Assembly (NCBI RefSeq): GCF_000372865.1
Contig: NZ_KB889965.1
Coordinates: 2,773,450-2,837,449, forward strand
Reading direction: 5' to 3'
DNA length: 64,000 nucleotides
Source of the DNA: Methylosarcina fibrata AML-C10
GTDB lineage: Bacteria > Pseudomonadota > Gammaproteobacteria > Methylococcales > Methylomonadaceae
In this document: positions 23,966-32,739 of the stretch, piece by piece
How positions within the stretch are numbered: the first letter of the stretch is position 1
How the letters are laid out: the number at the start of each line of letters is the position of its first letter
Made by a program: the position numbers and the translations under genes
The notes under the pieces: generated by a model
Database searches by the model: none
Seen by the model: only the letters and a program-made list of their open reading frames with translations
Told to the model about the DNA's origin: nothing

Positions 23966-26439
23966 TATAAGTAATCAAGTCCATATTTGGCAACTGGTTC
24001 AGTGGACAAGCCAAACTCAGGGCTGTAGTAGCGTTCATCCAGGTAATACACGCCCGCCTGTTGAATTTCGTGTACTGCGCCCTGTTCAAGCAATTTTTTC
24101 CAAACATTGGGAAAAACATTGACGCTGTATTTTTGCGCTTCCCGAAGGCGCTTATGAAACCCGGCCGCGTCGAACTTTTCTGATACCCCGCACAGTTCGG
24201 TAATCAAGCAGTTTCCGTGTCCATAGGGGACAATCACAGAATGCGTAGGAGCATCTATGGCTTTGAATGCCTCGCCAGCGGTCATGAACGATTGCTTTAA
24301 ATCAAGCTTGGCGTTTTTGCCGTTGTTCTTTTTATTTTCACTCAGTAAATTCAATAGGCTATCGTCTCTTTCCGCGATTTTGTCTGAAACGGGATAACAC
24401 ATTTGATCTGCACGTTCATAAAAGAAATATTTGAAATACAGTTTCATCACGTCGGGAGCCAATAAATCTAGGCCTGCACATTCTCTAAAAACGCGACCGG
24501 TCTTTTCTTTTCCCACTTTGATGTCAGTCAGTTGGTCAATAGTTTCTTTTTCTGGGTTGACAACGTGAACGGTTGCTGTGTCCAAAACGGCATTTCGATT
24601 ACAGCGTCCCGCCGCTTGGGCAATGGAATCTAGCCCTGCCAAAAAGCGGATCACGCTGGCAAAGTCGATATCAACACCCGCTTCAATCAATTGGGTGCTA
24701 AAACACAATACCGGTTTTTTAGCTTTTAGACGCGCCTTGATGGTGTTGAAAATCGTGGTGCGGTGGGCGGAACATTGATGGGTGCTGAGGTGAAACACGC
24801 TGTCTTTGTTTACGCTGTCCACACAATTACGGTATAAGACTTCCGCCCAAGCTTTGGTGTTGACGATGACTAAGCAACTGCTTTTGTCTTGAAACTCGCT
24901 TATTGCGAGTCCAGCGATTTCCTCTAGCTTCCAACCGTTGGGTTTGGTCTTATCTACGATGTCCACGCGCTTAAGCTGTTTAAACAACTCTACTATGTCT
25001 TCCACCAGTTCGTTTTCTTTTGGAATGGTAAGCTGCCCTTTTTCAGGGCTTTTGAGTTGATCCAATAGCGGTTGGGTTGCCGTGCATAACACCGCCGTCG
25101 TTTTGGTATAAGCGGTCAAAAAATTCAGCGCGTTGCAAAATAGATGAGTGCAGTTAATTGGCAAGGTTTGGATTTCATCAAAGATGACCACGCTATTGGC
25201 TAACTGGTGCAATCGTCTGACCCCGCGTGTGCCGCCGCTAAAGCAGGTTTCCAAAAATTGCACCATCGTCGTCAACACAATCGGCGCATCCCAATTTTCA
25301 GCGACTAATTTACTGTGCCAAGTTTGTTGCTCGGGTTCCAAATTAGAATGGTGTTCCATTACCCAGGGCCATTTATCATCGGCGTGTTCAATCGCTTTGC
25401 GGATGGCTTCGGCGTTTTGTTCAATGATGGAGGTGTAAGGAATGACGTAAACAATGCGTTCCAAGCCATGCTTTTTTGCATGATGCAAAGCAAAACGCAA
25501 ACTGGCGTAGGTTTTGCCGCCGCCTGTCGGTACGGTTAGGCTGTAAATGCCTTGCGGATGCGCCGCACGGTTAAGGCAGGTGTCGGAAATGAAGCGCCGT
25601 CGTTCGTTCAGTTGTAACGTATTCTCTGCTAATTGTTCACGCTTTCGCTCAATTTCGCTTTGCTGTTCAGTTAAGAAAATTTCCAAGCGAGTGATGGCAA
25701 CATCCCACGATACCGTTTGGTTGCGGTATTCGGCTAGATGAGGGTTTTCAAAGTCGGCGCTGCTAATCCGGTCGGCATCGATCAGGCAACTGAACAAAAA
25801 GCGCGTCCAGAAGCCAAAATAAAACTGCCGAATGGTTTCGGACTCACGGGTTGCCAGCATGATGGCTTGCCGTTGCCGCCACAATGTTGAAATCGCAGGC
25901 TTAACCAGTTGCCGGGCTTTTTCTAAAACTTCGGGATCAGCATCGGCATTTTGTCGGCATTCGTCAAGGTGAGTAAAGTCGTCATTCTTGGTCATTCGCC
26001 GCTCAAATTCATTGGTGCCGTCTGGTTTTAAACAATCAATCAATCCTGAATGGTGCGATGCAATACACAGGGCCAACATTTGCCCGCAAAGCTTGCCTTC
26101 GCCGCTCCTGCCAATGTTGCTCATCGCTTGCCAAAGCCATTGTGCCCCTGCTGTGGAATGATCTATTTTGCCTTTTTTCCCCTTGGCGTCGACATAATCT
26201 ATGTGGTCTGCGTCATATAAGCCCGTGCCGGATTTTATGTAGTCTTGGAAAGCTTGGCTGTATTTGCCGAAATCATGCAGCAAGCCGATCATTTCGCCCG
26301 CTTCCGGTATATTGATTTTGCCCGCTAACTGACGGGCGATTGAGGCGACTTCATGCAAATGGGTGGCCACACTTTGGATGGTATTATCCGAGGCCCGGAC
26401 ATGGGCAATATAACCGGTATTTGATTGATTTGTATGCAT
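23965..26439 (-). CDS. cas3: CRISPR-associated helicase-nuclease Cas3
   Basis: An 824-aa protein from the ATG at 26439 (MHTNQSNTGYIAHVRASDNT). The N-terminal HD nuclease has HLHEVA and LLHDFGKYSQAF. The helicase has Walker A PTGGGKTYASL, the DEAD-like box IFDEIQTLP, STHQCSAHR, and motif VI AQAAGRCNR. It is recruited by Cascade to degrade target DNA. It follows the HD-only fragment by 10 bases, probably coupled, and its stop codon abuts the protospacer-like site upstream of the second cas promoter. Confidence 0.95.
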   Translation of the reverse strand: MHTNQSNTGYIAHVRASDNTIQSVATHLHEVASIARQLAGKINIPEAGEMIGLLHDFGKYSQAFQDYIKSGTGLYDADHIDYVDAKGKKGKIDHSTAGAQWLWQAMSNIGRSGEGKLCGQMLALCIASHHSGLIDCLKPDGTNEFERRMTKNDDFTHLDECRQNADADPEVLEKARQLVKPAISTLWRQRQAIMLATRESETIRQFYFGFWTRFLFSCLIDADRISSADFENPHLAEYRNQTVSWDVAITRLEIFLTEQQSEIERKREQLAENTLQLNERRRFISDTCLNRAAHPQGIYSLTVPTGGGKTYASLRFALHHAKKHGLERIVYVIPYTSIIEQNAEAIRKAIEHADDKWPWVMEHHSNLEPEQQTWHSKLVAENWDAPIVLTTMVQFLETCFSGGTRGVRRLHQLANSVVIFDEIQTLPINCTHLFCNALNFLTAYTKTTAVLCTATQPLLDQLKSPEKGQLTIPKENELVEDIVELFKQLKRVDIVDKTKPNGWKLEEIAGLAISEFQDKSSCLVIVNTKAWAEVLYRNCVDSVNKDSVFHLSTHQCSAHRTTIFNTIKARLKAKKPVLCFSTQLIEAGVDIDFASVIRFLAGLDSIAQAAGRCNRNAVLDTATVHVVNPEKETIDQLTDIKVGKEKTGRVFRECAGLDLLAPDVMKLYFKYFFYERADQMCYPVSDKIAERDDSLLNLLSENKKNNGKNAKLDLKQSFMTAGEAFKAIDAPTHSVIVPYGHGNCLITELCGVSEKFDAAGFHKRLREAQKYSVNVFPNVWKKLLEQGAVHEIQQAGVYYLDERYYSPEFGLSTEPVAKYGLDYL

Positions 26440-26449
26440 CGATGCTGAT

Positions 26450-27100
26450 TTACGAATAGTGCGTATAGGCAACTGGCGGCAAGGTTGATAGTCTATTCTG
26501 CCCGCGCGACGAGGATTTGCCGGCAACCCGGTTTTCGTAGTCCTCAGTATCCAAGCGGTCCGCATCGACGAGGCAAGACAGAATCATCCGGGACAAAAAA
26601 GCGATTTGAAAATTTTTAAAGCCGGCTTTCGGTTTTAGCGGCGGCACGGACAGTTTGCACGGTAAGAGCGGTTCTATTTCGTCCTTCCAAGCCGAATTCA
26701 GGATGGGCAGGCGGGATTTGTTGCAGCGCTCTTTCAGCGGCGTTAGCTTCTGTTCTGTGCGGTAATCGCCGTTGGCAAGCCCCGCATGGTGGCCGGCGAT
26801 GCCGTAAGCAATCAAATAACCGAAGTCGTTATTGTATTTTTCGAGCGCTATCTTCGCGCCCCAGGTGGCATGATCGACTTTGGGGTGCTTTCCTTCGAGT
26901 CGTCGTTGAAACTCGTCCGTGTATTTGCCCAGGTCGTGCAGTAATCCTGCAGCCTTGCCATAGTCGGCGCAGTTGAAGATCTCTGCATATTTCTCGGCCA
27001 GCAACCCGACGTTATTTAGATGTTCTTTCAAAGGTTGCCAGATGCATTTGTCAGCGTTTACTGTTGAATGGGCGTAAAAAATAGTTTTTTGTGTTGTCAT
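26450..27100 (-). CDS. HD-only Cas3 fragment (Cas3''-like)
   Basis: A 216-aa protein with a complete HD nuclease signature: HLNNVGLLAEKY, LLHDLGKYTDEF, DHATWGA and GHHAGLANGDY. It then has ILSCLVDADRLDTEDYENRV, equivalent to the end of the HD domain in the adjacent full Cas3. It stops where the helicase should begin. The tail (SRGQNRLSTLPPVAYTHYS) looks like a recombination scar. It is either the remnant of an older cas3 replaced by the downstream copy, or a retained stand-alone Cas3'' nuclease. The metal-binding residues are intact, so loss of function cannot be assumed. Confidence 0.75.
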   Translation of the reverse strand: MTTQKTIFYAHSTVNADKCIWQPLKEHLNNVGLLAEKYAEIFNCADYGKAAGLLHDLGKYTDEFQRRLEGKHPKVDHATWGAKIALEKYNNDFGYLIAYGIAGHHAGLANGDYRTEQKLTPLKERCNKSRLPILNSAWKDEIEPLLPCKLSVPPLKPKAGFKNFQIAFLSRMILSCLVDADRLDTEDYENRVAGKSSSRGQNRLSTLPPVAYTHYS

Positions 27101-27186
27101 TATTAATTGAGTTATTAAGCGAATTTTCTTTCAGATCAGTTTGAAAAAGTAAAGTAACATTAAAGTCCAGTCGCCATTTACAGATC

Positions 27187-27213
27187 ATTATCTAAAAATG
27201 CAGTTCCAGTCAA
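27187..27213 (-). promoter_or_regulatory. Putative promoter of the cas3 segment
   Basis: Minus-strand TTGACT (27213-27208) and GATAAT (27192-27187) with a 15-base gap lie about 85 bases before the HD-fragment ATG. The spacing is short, so it may be a weak or activator-dependent promoter. No match to the CreR-like spacer with a TTC PAM occurs here. Confidence 0.4.
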
Positions 27214-27450
27214 CGTTTAGCAATAAGTCTGCAGGTAATGGGGTGTACTGATGGCATATAAATGACATTGCCGACAGCTAATACATAGCAAACACTTAAA
27301 TAAACGAAGTATATTCTGCATTCCCCAGATAGAGATATCACTTATAGCCTGATCTGATTCTTCCTGCAAGAACGTCAAGCTCCAGGAAAAGCCATACAAA
27401 TTGGCGGATAAAAGTAAATATTTCTATTAATCACCTCAACCGGCTTTAAT
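27214..27450. other. Gene-free boundary of the CRISPR-Cas locus
   Basis: No supported gene; a 60-codon minus-strand frame at 27217-27399 has no ribosome site or recognisable content. Composition is AT-rich as in the accessory part and changes to GC-rich near 27.75 kb. Confidence 0.35.
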
Positions 27451-27642
27451 TATTTTCGTCTGAAATATCGTTTCGGTGGTAAGGAGAAAGTTTTAGCCCT
27501 GGATACATATCCTGAGATCAACCTTGAATTAACTCGAAAAAACGGGATAGATCCGATCCATGAGCAAATCATAACAGGAATTGATCCAGCATTACCCGGA
27601 ATATCGAAGATGCTGATAATTCAGAAAAGATGTCCTCCCTAG
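27451..27642 (+). pseudogene. Relic of a P4-type integrase
   Basis: The plus strand reads YFRLKYRFGGKEKVLALDTY followed by PEINLELTRKNGIDPI, the beta-sheet DNA-binding arm region (DUF4102) of P4-type island integrases. The segment normally continuing into the catalytic domain is missing, and the frame closes at TAG 27640-27642. This marks an old integration event at the right edge of the accessory region. Confidence 0.6.
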
Positions 27643-27874
27643 TCGTTAAGAAATTTATCGAGGACAACAAAAAACTGTCGGAGCGAAAGTGGCTTTTTCG
27701 CCTTGACATCCTTTCAGAAAATGGAATATTGACGGAATTGATCCATGCGTAAGCCAGGAATTTTTCCGGAAGGCGGCAATGCCCATGGAGTGGGCGAGCG
27801 CTTATCATTCTTTGCGGGCAAGCCAAGCCGGCCGCCTGCCGTTTAATTGACTCGATTCAGGGGAGGAGAAACAC

Positions 27875-28033
27875 ATGGGACCGTATTACCGGGGGACGTC
27901 GCAGGGCATGGGCTCTTTTTTCAATCTGTTTTACGAGCATCCGACGTTGATGGTGCTTTTGGTCGCCGGCGCCGTCGGCACGGGCATTTATCTCTGGCGC
28001 AAAATAAAGCCGCGGGGAAGCGAAGAAATATAG
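27875..28033 (+). CDS. Small single-pass membrane protein
   Basis: A 52-aa protein with a strong ribosome site (GGGGAGGAG, five bases from ATG). It has a polar N-terminus (MGPYYRGTSQGMGSFF), one hydrophobic helix (LMVLLVAGAVGTGIYLW) and a basic tail (RKIKPRGSEEI). This suggests an inner-membrane microprotein with the tail in the cytoplasm. Function unknown. Confidence 0.65.
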   Translation: MGPYYRGTSQGMGSFFNLFYEHPTLMVLLVAGAVGTGIYLWRKIKPRGSEEI

Positions 28034-28118
28034 TCTTTCGATCTTCCCCGAGGAGCCGCCGGGCGGACAGCACATCGGCAGCCCCGCGCACGGCTCGTGA
28101 ACCCTGGGTGATCACCGT

Positions 28119-28385
28119 ATGAATACGGCGTCGTTAACGATTCGCGTCGACTGTTCTACCGGTTACCGGGAAGAGCAAACGCCTCGGCGCTTTTTCATGG
28201 GCGACAAAGCCGTCGACATCGAAGAAATCCTCGACCGCTGGCTGTCGCCCGAATACAGCTATTTCAAAGTGCGGGGAGCCGACGGCGACATTTACATACT
28301 GCGGCACGATCAATTGACCCGGCGGTGGCAGTTGACCCTGTTCCAGAGCGGGAAATACGGCGGCGGCCCGTTGTCGTCGGCTTGA
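28119..28385 (+). CDS. Small conserved hypothetical protein
   Basis: An 88-aa protein containing TPRRFFMGDKAVDIEEILDR, WLSPEYSYFKVRGADGDIYI and LRHDQLTRRWQLTLF. This three-strand pattern (RRF.lG...V.eIlDRW....YFKV...DG..YILRHD) recurs in small conserved bacterial proteins with no known activity. It lies 85 bases after the membrane microprotein and may be co-transcribed with it. Confidence 0.65.
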   Translation: MNTASLTIRVDCSTGYREEQTPRRFFMGDKAVDIEEILDRWLSPEYSYFKVRGADGDIYILRHDQLTRRWQLTLFQSGKYGGGPLSSA

Positions 28386-28677
28386 TTCTTCTTTCACCCC
28401 CCTGAACGGCCGTTTTCCGCCCCTGGCGAAGACATCCAAAACGCACGTCTTCTCAACGAAAAGACGAGAAACTTTATCCGAATGGCCAGGGTCTTATGCA
28501 TCGAGTATGAGTTGGCGGCTTGCCTCAATAATAAGGAAGAGCGCCTTTCCGAGGCTGTTTTCCATCAAAATAAAGATTCATCGAAAACGGAAAAGATGCA
28601 GCCGCCCACCGCTGAGTTTACGGCCTATTGCCTTAAGAAAAAGCAGGATCTTATCATTTGCAGGGAGACTTTAACCT
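28386..28677. other. Intergenic region before the dioxygenase
   Basis: A frame from 28482 runs open into the dioxygenase gene, but it lacks a ribosome site and overlaps the dioxygenase by 100 bases, so I do not call it. No promoter stands out. Confidence 0.3.
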
Positions 28678-29352
28678 ATGCAAGAAGTATTCGTATCGAC
28701 CGGCTTCGAATTCGGGTTTCTGTTTTGCATGAGAACGGAAAACGCCATCGATCCGGCGGCATTCAAACCATTCTTCAATGACCTTCCGGTCGACCCCAAC
28801 ATCAAGGGGCATTACCGCTACCGGCGCCTGTCGCGCTTCAAATTGACCGAAAAAGGCGTAATGAAGCTTCCCCACGGTTATCTGTTCCAAAGCAAGGCAT
28901 ACAACCCCCTGGTTGGCGACATCAAAAGGGAGTTCGAAGAGCTTGACGACGAGTTGGTCAATCTGGAGATGTTCAAAGCGCTGCTGCTGGTGTTTCGGGA
29001 TTTTTGCGCGCTCCGTCCCGGCGCCGAAATCGGCGTCCACCAGATCCGGACGACCTGCTCCCGGGAAAGTTTCGGCGATCCCGCTCCGGAAGGCATCCAC
29101 CAGGACGGAACCAATTTCGTCTGTATTTACTCGGTCGACCGGAACAACGTCGAAGGCGCGGAAACGCATTTGTACACCAGCAAGAGCGGGGAATCTTCCG
29201 TATTCAATAAAGTCCTGTACCCCGGAGAAATGGTGCTGGTCAACGACCGGAAGTTTTTTCATTACACGACGCCCGTGCATCCGGCCGGCGACGGCACCGG
29301 CACCCGCGATGTCTTCGTCTTGACCTGTCCGAGCCTGATGATGGATTTTTGA
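28678..29352 (+). CDS. 2OG-Fe(II) dioxygenase family protein
   Basis: A 224-aa protein of the 2OG-Fe_Oxy_2 family, whose characterised members hydroxylate free amino acids such as isoleucine. EIGVHQIRTTC precedes GIHQDGTNFVCIYSVDRNNV, where His-x-Asp supplies two iron ligands. HYTTPVH in the C-terminal part carries the distal His, and FVLTCPSLM closes the fold. GGGAG lies 9 bases upstream. The gene faces a class V aminotransferase-like gene tail to tail. The substrate cannot be named from sequence. Confidence 0.8.
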   Translation: MQEVFVSTGFEFGFLFCMRTENAIDPAAFKPFFNDLPVDPNIKGHYRYRRLSRFKLTEKGVMKLPHGYLFQSKAYNPLVGDIKREFEELDDELVNLEMFKALLLVFRDFCALRPGAEIGVHQIRTTCSRESFGDPAPEGIHQDGTNFVCIYSVDRNNVEGAETHLYTSKSGESSVFNKVLYPGEMVLVNDRKFFHYTTPVHPAGDGTGTRDVFVLTCPSLMMDF

Positions 29353-29375
29353 CGAAGCCTGCCGCCTCGAAGGCG

Positions 29376-30629
29376 CTATCCCGAAGCGGCCATTTCCTGT
29401 AAGGCCAGCAACAGCCATTTGACTTCTTCGCGGGTGTTGTAAGCCAGAAGTCCGATGCGCAGAAAGCCGCCGTCCGCCTCGACCTTCAATTTTTCCGAAA
29501 GGCCCAGCGCGTAAAAATTGCCGTGCCAGGTAAAAATGCCGCGTTCCGCCAGTTTCAAGGCAAGATCGGCCGGAGATTTACCGGCCAGCCGGACCGCAAC
29601 CGTAGGCGTACGCCAGGCGAAACGGGCCGGATCGGCGATGCCGTACAAGGTCAGCCCCGGGATCTTCAGCAGCCCGGCAATCAGTTGCTCGCACAATTCC
29701 CGCTCGTACTCCCGGCCGGCTTCCATCGCCGCGGCCAGCGCCGCGCGCCGGTTCGACGCCGACGGCAGGACGCGCCTGCCGAGTTCGGCCAGGTAATCGA
29801 CCGTCGCCAAGAACCCCGCCAACCCCTCGTGATTCAGCGTTCCCGTTTCCCAGCGCGACGGCCCCTCCTCGGGCGCGGGCCGGACCTTGTACGGGCGAAG
29901 CCGGATCAGATGCTGCCGTTTGGCGTAGAGGATGCCGACGTGCGGCCCAAAGAACTTGTAGGCCGAACAGACGAGAAAATCGCAATCGAGCGCGCGCACG
30001 TCGATCGGGCCGTGAGGCGCGTAATGAACCGCATCGACGAAGACCCAGGCGCCGACCGCGCGGGCCAGGCGCACCACGGCCGCGACGTCGTTGACCGTAC
30101 CCACCGCGTTCGACGCATAGCCGATGGCGACCAGCCGTGTTTTCGGATTGATCAGCCGCTTCAGATCGTCCATATCGAGCGTACAGTCATCGGCACGGAC
30201 ATCCGCGACGCGGACGACGGCCCCCACCTCGTCCGCCAGCGCCAGCCACGGAGAAACGTTGGCGTCGTGATCGAGCCGCGTCACGATCATTTCATCGCCC
30301 GGCTCGAGTTCGCGGCCGATGGCGCGGCTGAAGGCAAAGGTGAGCGTGGTCATATTGGCCCCGAACACCACTTCATCGGCGCCGCAACCGAGAAGATCGG
30401 CGGCCGCTGCCCGCGCCGAGGCGATGCATTCGTCGGTGCGCCGGCTGGTCGTAAAGGCTCCGTGGGCGTTGGCGTTGGCCGTGACCAGATAATCGGACAT
30501 GGCCTCAAGCACGGAACCCGGCACTTGCGATCCGCCGGGACCGTCGAAAAACACCGGAATACGTCCGTCGATTTCCCGGGAGAGCGCCGGAAAACGGGAC
30601 CGCACCCAAAAAGGGTCGAGAAACGGCAT
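29376..30629 (-). CDS. Cysteine desulfurase-like class V aminotransferase
   Basis: A 417-aa PLP enzyme. The PLP-binding Lys is in LVCSAYKFFGPHVGI (about residue 220), the cofactor Asp/His are in WVFVDAVHYAPHG, and the N-terminus has VFFDGPGGSQVP. The subfamily (often labelled cysteine desulfurase-like) lacks the usual mobile active-site Cys loop of SufS/IscS, so sulfur transfer is uncertain. GGAG precedes the ATG. It converges with the 2OG dioxygenase gene, leaving only 23 bases between stops. Confidence 0.8.
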   Translation of the reverse strand: MPFLDPFWVRSRFPALSREIDGRIPVFFDGPGGSQVPGSVLEAMSDYLVTANANAHGAFTTSRRTDECIASARAAAADLLGCGADEVVFGANMTTLTFAFSRAIGRELEPGDEMIVTRLDHDANVSPWLALADEVGAVVRVADVRADDCTLDMDDLKRLINPKTRLVAIGYASNAVGTVNDVAAVVRLARAVGAWVFVDAVHYAPHGPIDVRALDCDFLVCSAYKFFGPHVGILYAKRQHLIRLRPYKVRPAPEEGPSRWETGTLNHEGLAGFLATVDYLAELGRRVLPSASNRRAALAAAMEAGREYERELCEQLIAGLLKIPGLTLYGIADPARFAWRTPTVAVRLAGKSPADLALKLAERGIFTWHGNFYALGLSEKLKVEADGGFLRIGLLAYNTREEVKWLLLALQEMAASG

Positions 30630-30818
30630 AAGGAGCTCCTGTTGTTATTGTTATTGACGGATTTTTAGACAGACCGGCGGAGGGTTTTGTTTTCGGCTTG
30701 AAGAGAAAAACCGGGCAATCGGCATTTCATGTTTTTCGCCCGATCCGACTTTAATACGGAACCTTTTAACGATGCTTTCGAGGATGGGCTGAAACGCTGC
30801 CGGCCAATGCAACCGTAC

Positions 30819-32114
30819 TCAAGCCCTGAAAAAATTAAGCGCTTCCGAGACCTGCTGCTTGGCGTCGTGCAAGGCTTGCAGCGACATGGACGGAGTCAGG
30901 GCGCTTTCGCCCAGTTTTGAATACGCCGGAAGCGTGTTAAGCGGCGGCAGGTTTTGCATCGGAGTTTTACCGAGCTGGCTGTGAAACCGGGCCAACAATA
31001 CGATGTCGCTGAGCTGCAACTCCGGATTTTCATCGTGATACCAGTTCCCCGACTGGATGGGAATGTCGTGCAACCGTTCGGGAAAATGCCATTTTTGTAA
31101 AATGGCCTTTCCGAGAAGCCCTTGCAGAACCTCGATGGTTTGATCCATCTCTTCGTCGGTATAGTGCCCGGAACCTAAACTTTCGGCATAGGTAATGATC
31201 GGCAGGACGCCGATATTATGGGTCAGGCCGGCCAGCAACGCTTCGTCCGCATTGAAATGATTGCCGAGCCAGGCCAGCGTATAACTCAGACTGGCCACCT
31301 GAATGCTTTGCTTCCATATCTGTTGAATGCGCTCGTTCAGCTTCCTGTTCTTGCTCTGAAACAAATTATACATGCTGATGGTCATCACCAGGTTTTGCGT
31401 GGTTTTCAAACCCAGGCGGAACACGGCATCGTAGCTATTGGTAATCGGATCGAACGTGCGATAGACCGGACTGTTGACCACTTGAATCAGCTTGGAAGAA
31501 ATCACCGGATCCAGGTTGATGATTTTCACGGCTTCGCCGATGCTGATTTCTTTTTGCAGCGCTCTACGCAAACGCAAAACCACGTCCGGCAAGGCAGGCA
31601 CTTGCAATTCGTCGTTGCGGAACGCTTCGCAAATGCCGTTAAAAAGCAGGCTGTTCTTTAACTCGGCCGGCACGTCGTCCGGATGGATCAGAGCTCTGTG
31701 GTCGAGCACGGTGTCGGAACTGCGCCGAAGCAGCGACAAAGGCAGATAAACGATGCTGGCCGGCGATTTGGCGATCGCGCTGAAGTGATGCACGGCATTG
31801 GTCGACAACGGATAGCAGGCTTTGAAAGTAGCCGCATCCACGCCGTATCCGTTGCCGTTGCCGGCTTCGAGATACACTTCGCCGGCATAGAGATAGGTCA
31901 GCGAGTCGGACAGATCGCCCCGCTTGAAGATGATTTCTCCGGGATTAAAATCGATCACTCGAGCTTCCGCCGCCTCCAGTTCATCGACAGGCAACTCGCC
32001 TATCGGGATAAGCTTTTGCAGAAAGGCGATAGGCAGCGAGGTGATGTTGTCTTTCGATTTGGTTTCGGAATGCTGGGGTTTATCGGTGAGTTTTTTCAGA
32101 AATTTCCAGAACAT
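30819..32114 (-). CDS. Cyclic nucleotide-binding/HDOD signalling protein
   Basis: A 431-aa protein. Residues about 35-130 form a cNMP-binding-like beta-roll (ARVIDFNPGEIIFKRGDLSD). Residues about 165-370 are an HDOD domain (LPDVVLRLRRALQKEISIGE, VISSKLIQVVNSPVYR, LLAGLTHNIGVLPI). HDOD proteins are regulatory relatives of HD-GYP with no intact phosphodiesterase site, and the pattern here agrees. It probably senses a nucleotide and affects motility or biofilm signalling; the target is unknown. Monocistronic, divergent from the sulfate block. Confidence 0.8.
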   Translation of the reverse strand: MFWKFLKKLTDKPQHSETKSKDNITSLPIAFLQKLIPIGELPVDELEAAEARVIDFNPGEIIFKRGDLSDSLTYLYAGEVYLEAGNGNGYGVDAATFKACYPLSTNAVHHFSAIAKSPASIVYLPLSLLRRSSDTVLDHRALIHPDDVPAELKNSLLFNGICEAFRNDELQVPALPDVVLRLRRALQKEISIGEAVKIINLDPVISSKLIQVVNSPVYRTFDPITNSYDAVFRLGLKTTQNLVMTISMYNLFQSKNRKLNERIQQIWKQSIQVASLSYTLAWLGNHFNADEALLAGLTHNIGVLPIITYAESLGSGHYTDEEMDQTIEVLQGLLGKAILQKWHFPERLHDIPIQSGNWYHDENPELQLSDIVLLARFHSQLGKTPMQNLPPLNTLPAYSKLGESALTPSMSLQALHDAKQQVSEALNFFRA

Positions 32115-32461
32115 AAGCGGTTGGCTGGCAAAGAAAATGGGACGAAGTTCTGCGACGGCATCGAAATAGATAATCCAACAATAGATAATCCCATTTGATA
32201 AGTCAAACTCTTACTATCGATGCCGTTCCCGGAGACGAAAAAGCAGCGTCATGCCGTCGAAGCGAAAGTTCCGGCAAAGCGGGGGATGCATCGGTCTTGT
32301 CCATCCGCGCCTTATGTCATCTAAAAAAAAGATATAGAAATCTAAATATATCGTTTCTTTAAAACAACAAGCTCATCTATTATTTGTTCGAAAGCAACAG
32401 AAAGCTGCCGGATGGGCACGATTCGAAGGCTCGTCAAGGAGCCTTCCCATTTTACAGGTGT
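32115..32461. other. Divergent promoter region of HDOD and sulfate-block genes
   Basis: A gene-free 347 bases. An AT-rich patch at 32318-32390 (AAAAGATATAGAAATCTAAA and neighbours) is the likely regulatory region for the DUF2292 gene and downstream sulfate genes. I cannot identify a CysB box with confidence. Confidence 0.35.
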
Positions 32462-32647
32462 ATGAACATGACAACCGAAAGCCGAAGCAATCCAATCAAA
32501 AAACCGGACGCGGACGAAATCGTGAGTCATCTGAATCGGATGCTGAAAGAAATCCGGTTCGGCTCGATCGAGATCGTCATCCACGACAGCCGCGTGGTGC
32601 AGATCGAGCGCCGGGAAAAAATCAGGCCGGACGCGGCCAAAGCATAA
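32462..32647 (+). CDS. DUF2292 (YezD-like) small protein
   Basis: A 61-aa protein (ATG at 32462, or at 32468 two codons later). It carries LKEIRFGSIEIVIHDSRVVQ followed by IERREKIR, the diagnostic strand of DUF2292. Members of this family often lie beside sulfate or cysteine genes, and here it opens a block leading to a porin and the complete sulfate transporter. A role in sulfur-limitation response is inferred from context only. Confidence 0.8.
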   Translation: MNMTTESRSNPIKKPDADEIVSHLNRMLKEIRFGSIEIVIHDSRVVQIERREKIRPDAAKA

Positions 32648-32739
32648 CGAAATCCAATCCAGCGGACTACCGAGGATGAGCCATTAGTTAAGTTAACAGC
32701 GAAAACCGGACAACCGGATGTCACTTTATCGGGGGAAAA

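Noticed and set aside
27061-27120. Second target of the CreR-like RNA near the cas3 promoter (TATTAAT at 27101)
   Set aside because: Only the first seven bases match and the preceding triplet is CAT, not TTC.
27217-27399. 60-codon minus-strand frame upstream of the cas locus
   Set aside because: No ribosome site, no homology-like pattern, and it spans the likely cas promoter.
28482-28781. 99-codon frame before the dioxygenase
   Set aside because: Overlaps 100 bases of the dioxygenase in another frame and lacks a Shine-Dalgarno.
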